Of a DNA stretch of 64,000 nt, positions 62,493-64,000 are shown in pieces. Position numbers and translations under genes: made by a program. Each line of letters starts with the position of its first letter. Within the stretch, counting starts at the first letter, position 1. This DNA comes from Strongylocentrotus purpuratus (taxonomy: Eukaryota; Echinodermata; Echinoidea; Camarodonta; Strongylocentrotidae): contig NW_022145596.1 of NCBI RefSeq assembly GCF_000002235.5, forward strand, positions 5,080,352 to 5,144,351. The letters run 5' to 3'. Under the pieces are notes generated by a model. It searched no databases and was not told the origin of the DNA. It was given only the letters and a program-made list of their open reading frames with translations.

Positions 62493-62545
62493 TCTCTCTC
62501 ACTCACATGTTCTTGCTCTCTCTCTCTCTCCCTCCCGACCCCTTT
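62196..62545. repeat. Compound (CT)n/(CA)n microsatellite
   Basis: CT tracts alternate with CA tracts, including a CA run of about 41 bp at 62404-62444. Open frames across it are Ser/Leu or Thr/His dipeptide artefacts. Confidence 0.95.
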
Positions 62546-64000
62546 CCCTCCCGACCCCTTTCCCTCTCAGTTTCTAACTCAATATCTCTACTCTTCTCTC
62601 TAACAATCCACGGCTAGTGTGTAATTTCACTCTTCGTGTATTGTTCAGTAACTCCTTGGTCCAACTGGCCTTCAATAAGCTGCTATGTTTTCGATTATTT
62701 CTCAAAATAGAAATGTGAATGAACGAATAAATTATACAGTCCAAAATTGCTTGTTTATTCAGAAAACCCAAGACTTGCAGCATATTGTTGCGAGGATTAA
62801 GACGGATTTTGATTGTTGTTGACTGAGAGTGATAAAAATATAAATGAAACAGGAAACAGTATGAAATTAATTTCTTTATTTGTATTGTTTTCTCCAAAAT
62901 ATCATTTCCATGATAATTGGTTAATCGAAGAATAAAGAAATAAAAGTCTCTATAAAATTTTCGCATCAAGTGATTTTACTTTGTGTATTTGAGGCTTTGA
63001 ATGAATCAGTTCGGAATAAGACAGTTTACATACTTACTTTAGCACTGTTAGTTCATTCCTTTTATCGAATATCTTTTATCAAATATATAAAGCCATTGTT
63101 TTGACTATATCTTTGACTGTATATTGAATTCAAAATAATATCAGAGCTGTCGAATCACTTCTCAAAGTATGTAACAAAATTTAGCTGAAAATTATATACA
63201 TATGTATATCATGTGAGATATAACCTCTCCTCGATCCTCGTTTCATCCCCACGGTATGGAACAATTCTAAGAATATTAAACCTCATTCTTATCCCAATTC
63301 TCGATCCATAATTCCTCCCCAGTGACTCTACATTCAAGACACTTCCATGTTTTGATAAGTAAACCATCCGAGGTCGCATTTATGAAACGCGAAGGGTGAT
63401 GGCACAGATTTGTCTTGAACTCATAAAGCTCAACTTTCGCTCGTTCTATTAACCTTTTAAATCGGATCAGGAAAAGTCATACCACTTTGAGGAACGAATG
63501 TATTACGACACATACGTGATGGTATGTGAATTTTGTTAAAGGAATTCGGTTGTCAAGAGCCAAGAACTCTTTCGAGTAAATCTTTACAGTAGTTGAGCTG
63601 TGAATAACGTTATCTTAGAATGGCTAAAAGTGCTTCTCAAGAAAACGCCATCGTTTACTCTATTAAAAGAATAACACTGGGCATGACTGGTATCTTTAAC
63701 TCTTTACAATCTTCTAAAGATTCACAAGTTTCAAGAAACAGTTTTTAATTTGTGTCTAATTAGGTCCCACTGTCTTTTATTTGCAAATGTCAAATTCCCT
63801 GCCTGTTTAAATGAGTTAAAAATGCTTCTATTTATAGAGGTTGAATATGTTTTCTTTCCTGAAAATGCTTAAATTACAAATTAGATTGTGAGCGAATATT
63901 TCACCTGGTGTTTGTTTTTTGTTGTTTATCTTGATGCCCCAAACATTTTTTTTTTAAATATGATTTTCGTCAAACCCACATTGCAACCTTTAATATTGTA

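Larger units (their letters stand above)
61449..64000 (+). other. INF2: Start of the next INF2 intron (incomplete)
   Basis: It begins GTAAGA. It is AT-rich, with a three-fold short repeat at 62095-62131 and a large CT/CA microsatellite at 62196-62545. I looked for a continuation of the INF2 DID and found none before the window ends. Confidence 0.8.

Noticed and set aside
62138..62617. 159- and 132-codon open frames in two frames
   Set aside because: CT and CA dinucleotide repeats keep several frames open at once.

Overview
This is eukaryotic DNA: AT-rich, mostly non-coding, full of microsatellites, long G/C homopolymers and short non-autonomous transposons. Only one gene can be supported. 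It is the 5' part of an inverted-formin-2 (INF2) orthologue on the + strand, which encodes an actin-remodelling formin. The conserved part of its diaphanous-inhibitory domain (DID) resembles vertebrate INF2 closely. The repeat types (hAT-like MITEs with poly-G next to the ends, tRNA-derived SINEs, TTAA-flanked elements) suggest a marine invertebrate deuterostome, with an echinoderm such as a sea urchin my best guess. That assignment is inference.

Layout. Positions 1-29077 have no convincing exon. They hold AT-rich DNA, (AAT)n and (CT)n tracts, several tandem duplications, a G-rich degenerate minisatellite, a hAT MITE with a perfect 8-bp target-site duplication (17398-17695), a SINE fragment and a 356-bp TTAA-type element. 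The INF2 exon carrying the start codon is 29078-29872: acceptor-like sequence, 161 bp of 5'UTR with three short upstream ORFs, then 634 bp of coding sequence. A 31,460-bp intron follows (29873-61332), then a 116-bp coding exon (61333-61448) joined in phase, and the start of the next intron up to 64000. The two exons give 250 continuous codons and end inside the DID. The rest of the DID, FH1, FH2 and the WH2/DAD region lie beyond the window.

The large intron is a transposon trap. It contains (i) an 841-bp hAT-type MITE flanked by the 8-bp duplication ATGACAAC, with a second element nested in it; (ii) a second copy of that nested element 26 kb downstream in the same orientation, nearly identical, with both copies carrying a broken C2H2 zinc-finger fragment apparently captured from a host gene; (iii) a 214-bp fold-back whose 91-bp arms differ at one position; (iv) a 107-bp MITE with a 3-bp duplication; (v) a second copy of the TTAA element in inverted orientation to the upstream one; (vi) a 33-bp-arm fold-back; and (vii) SINEs on both strands.

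There is no operon, CRISPR array or prokaryotic feature. Most long open frames are low-complexity translations of microsatellites. No undescribed multi-gene system is visible. The strongest candidates for something new are the zinc-finger-carrying mobile element and the near-perfect hairpin inside the INF2 intron.
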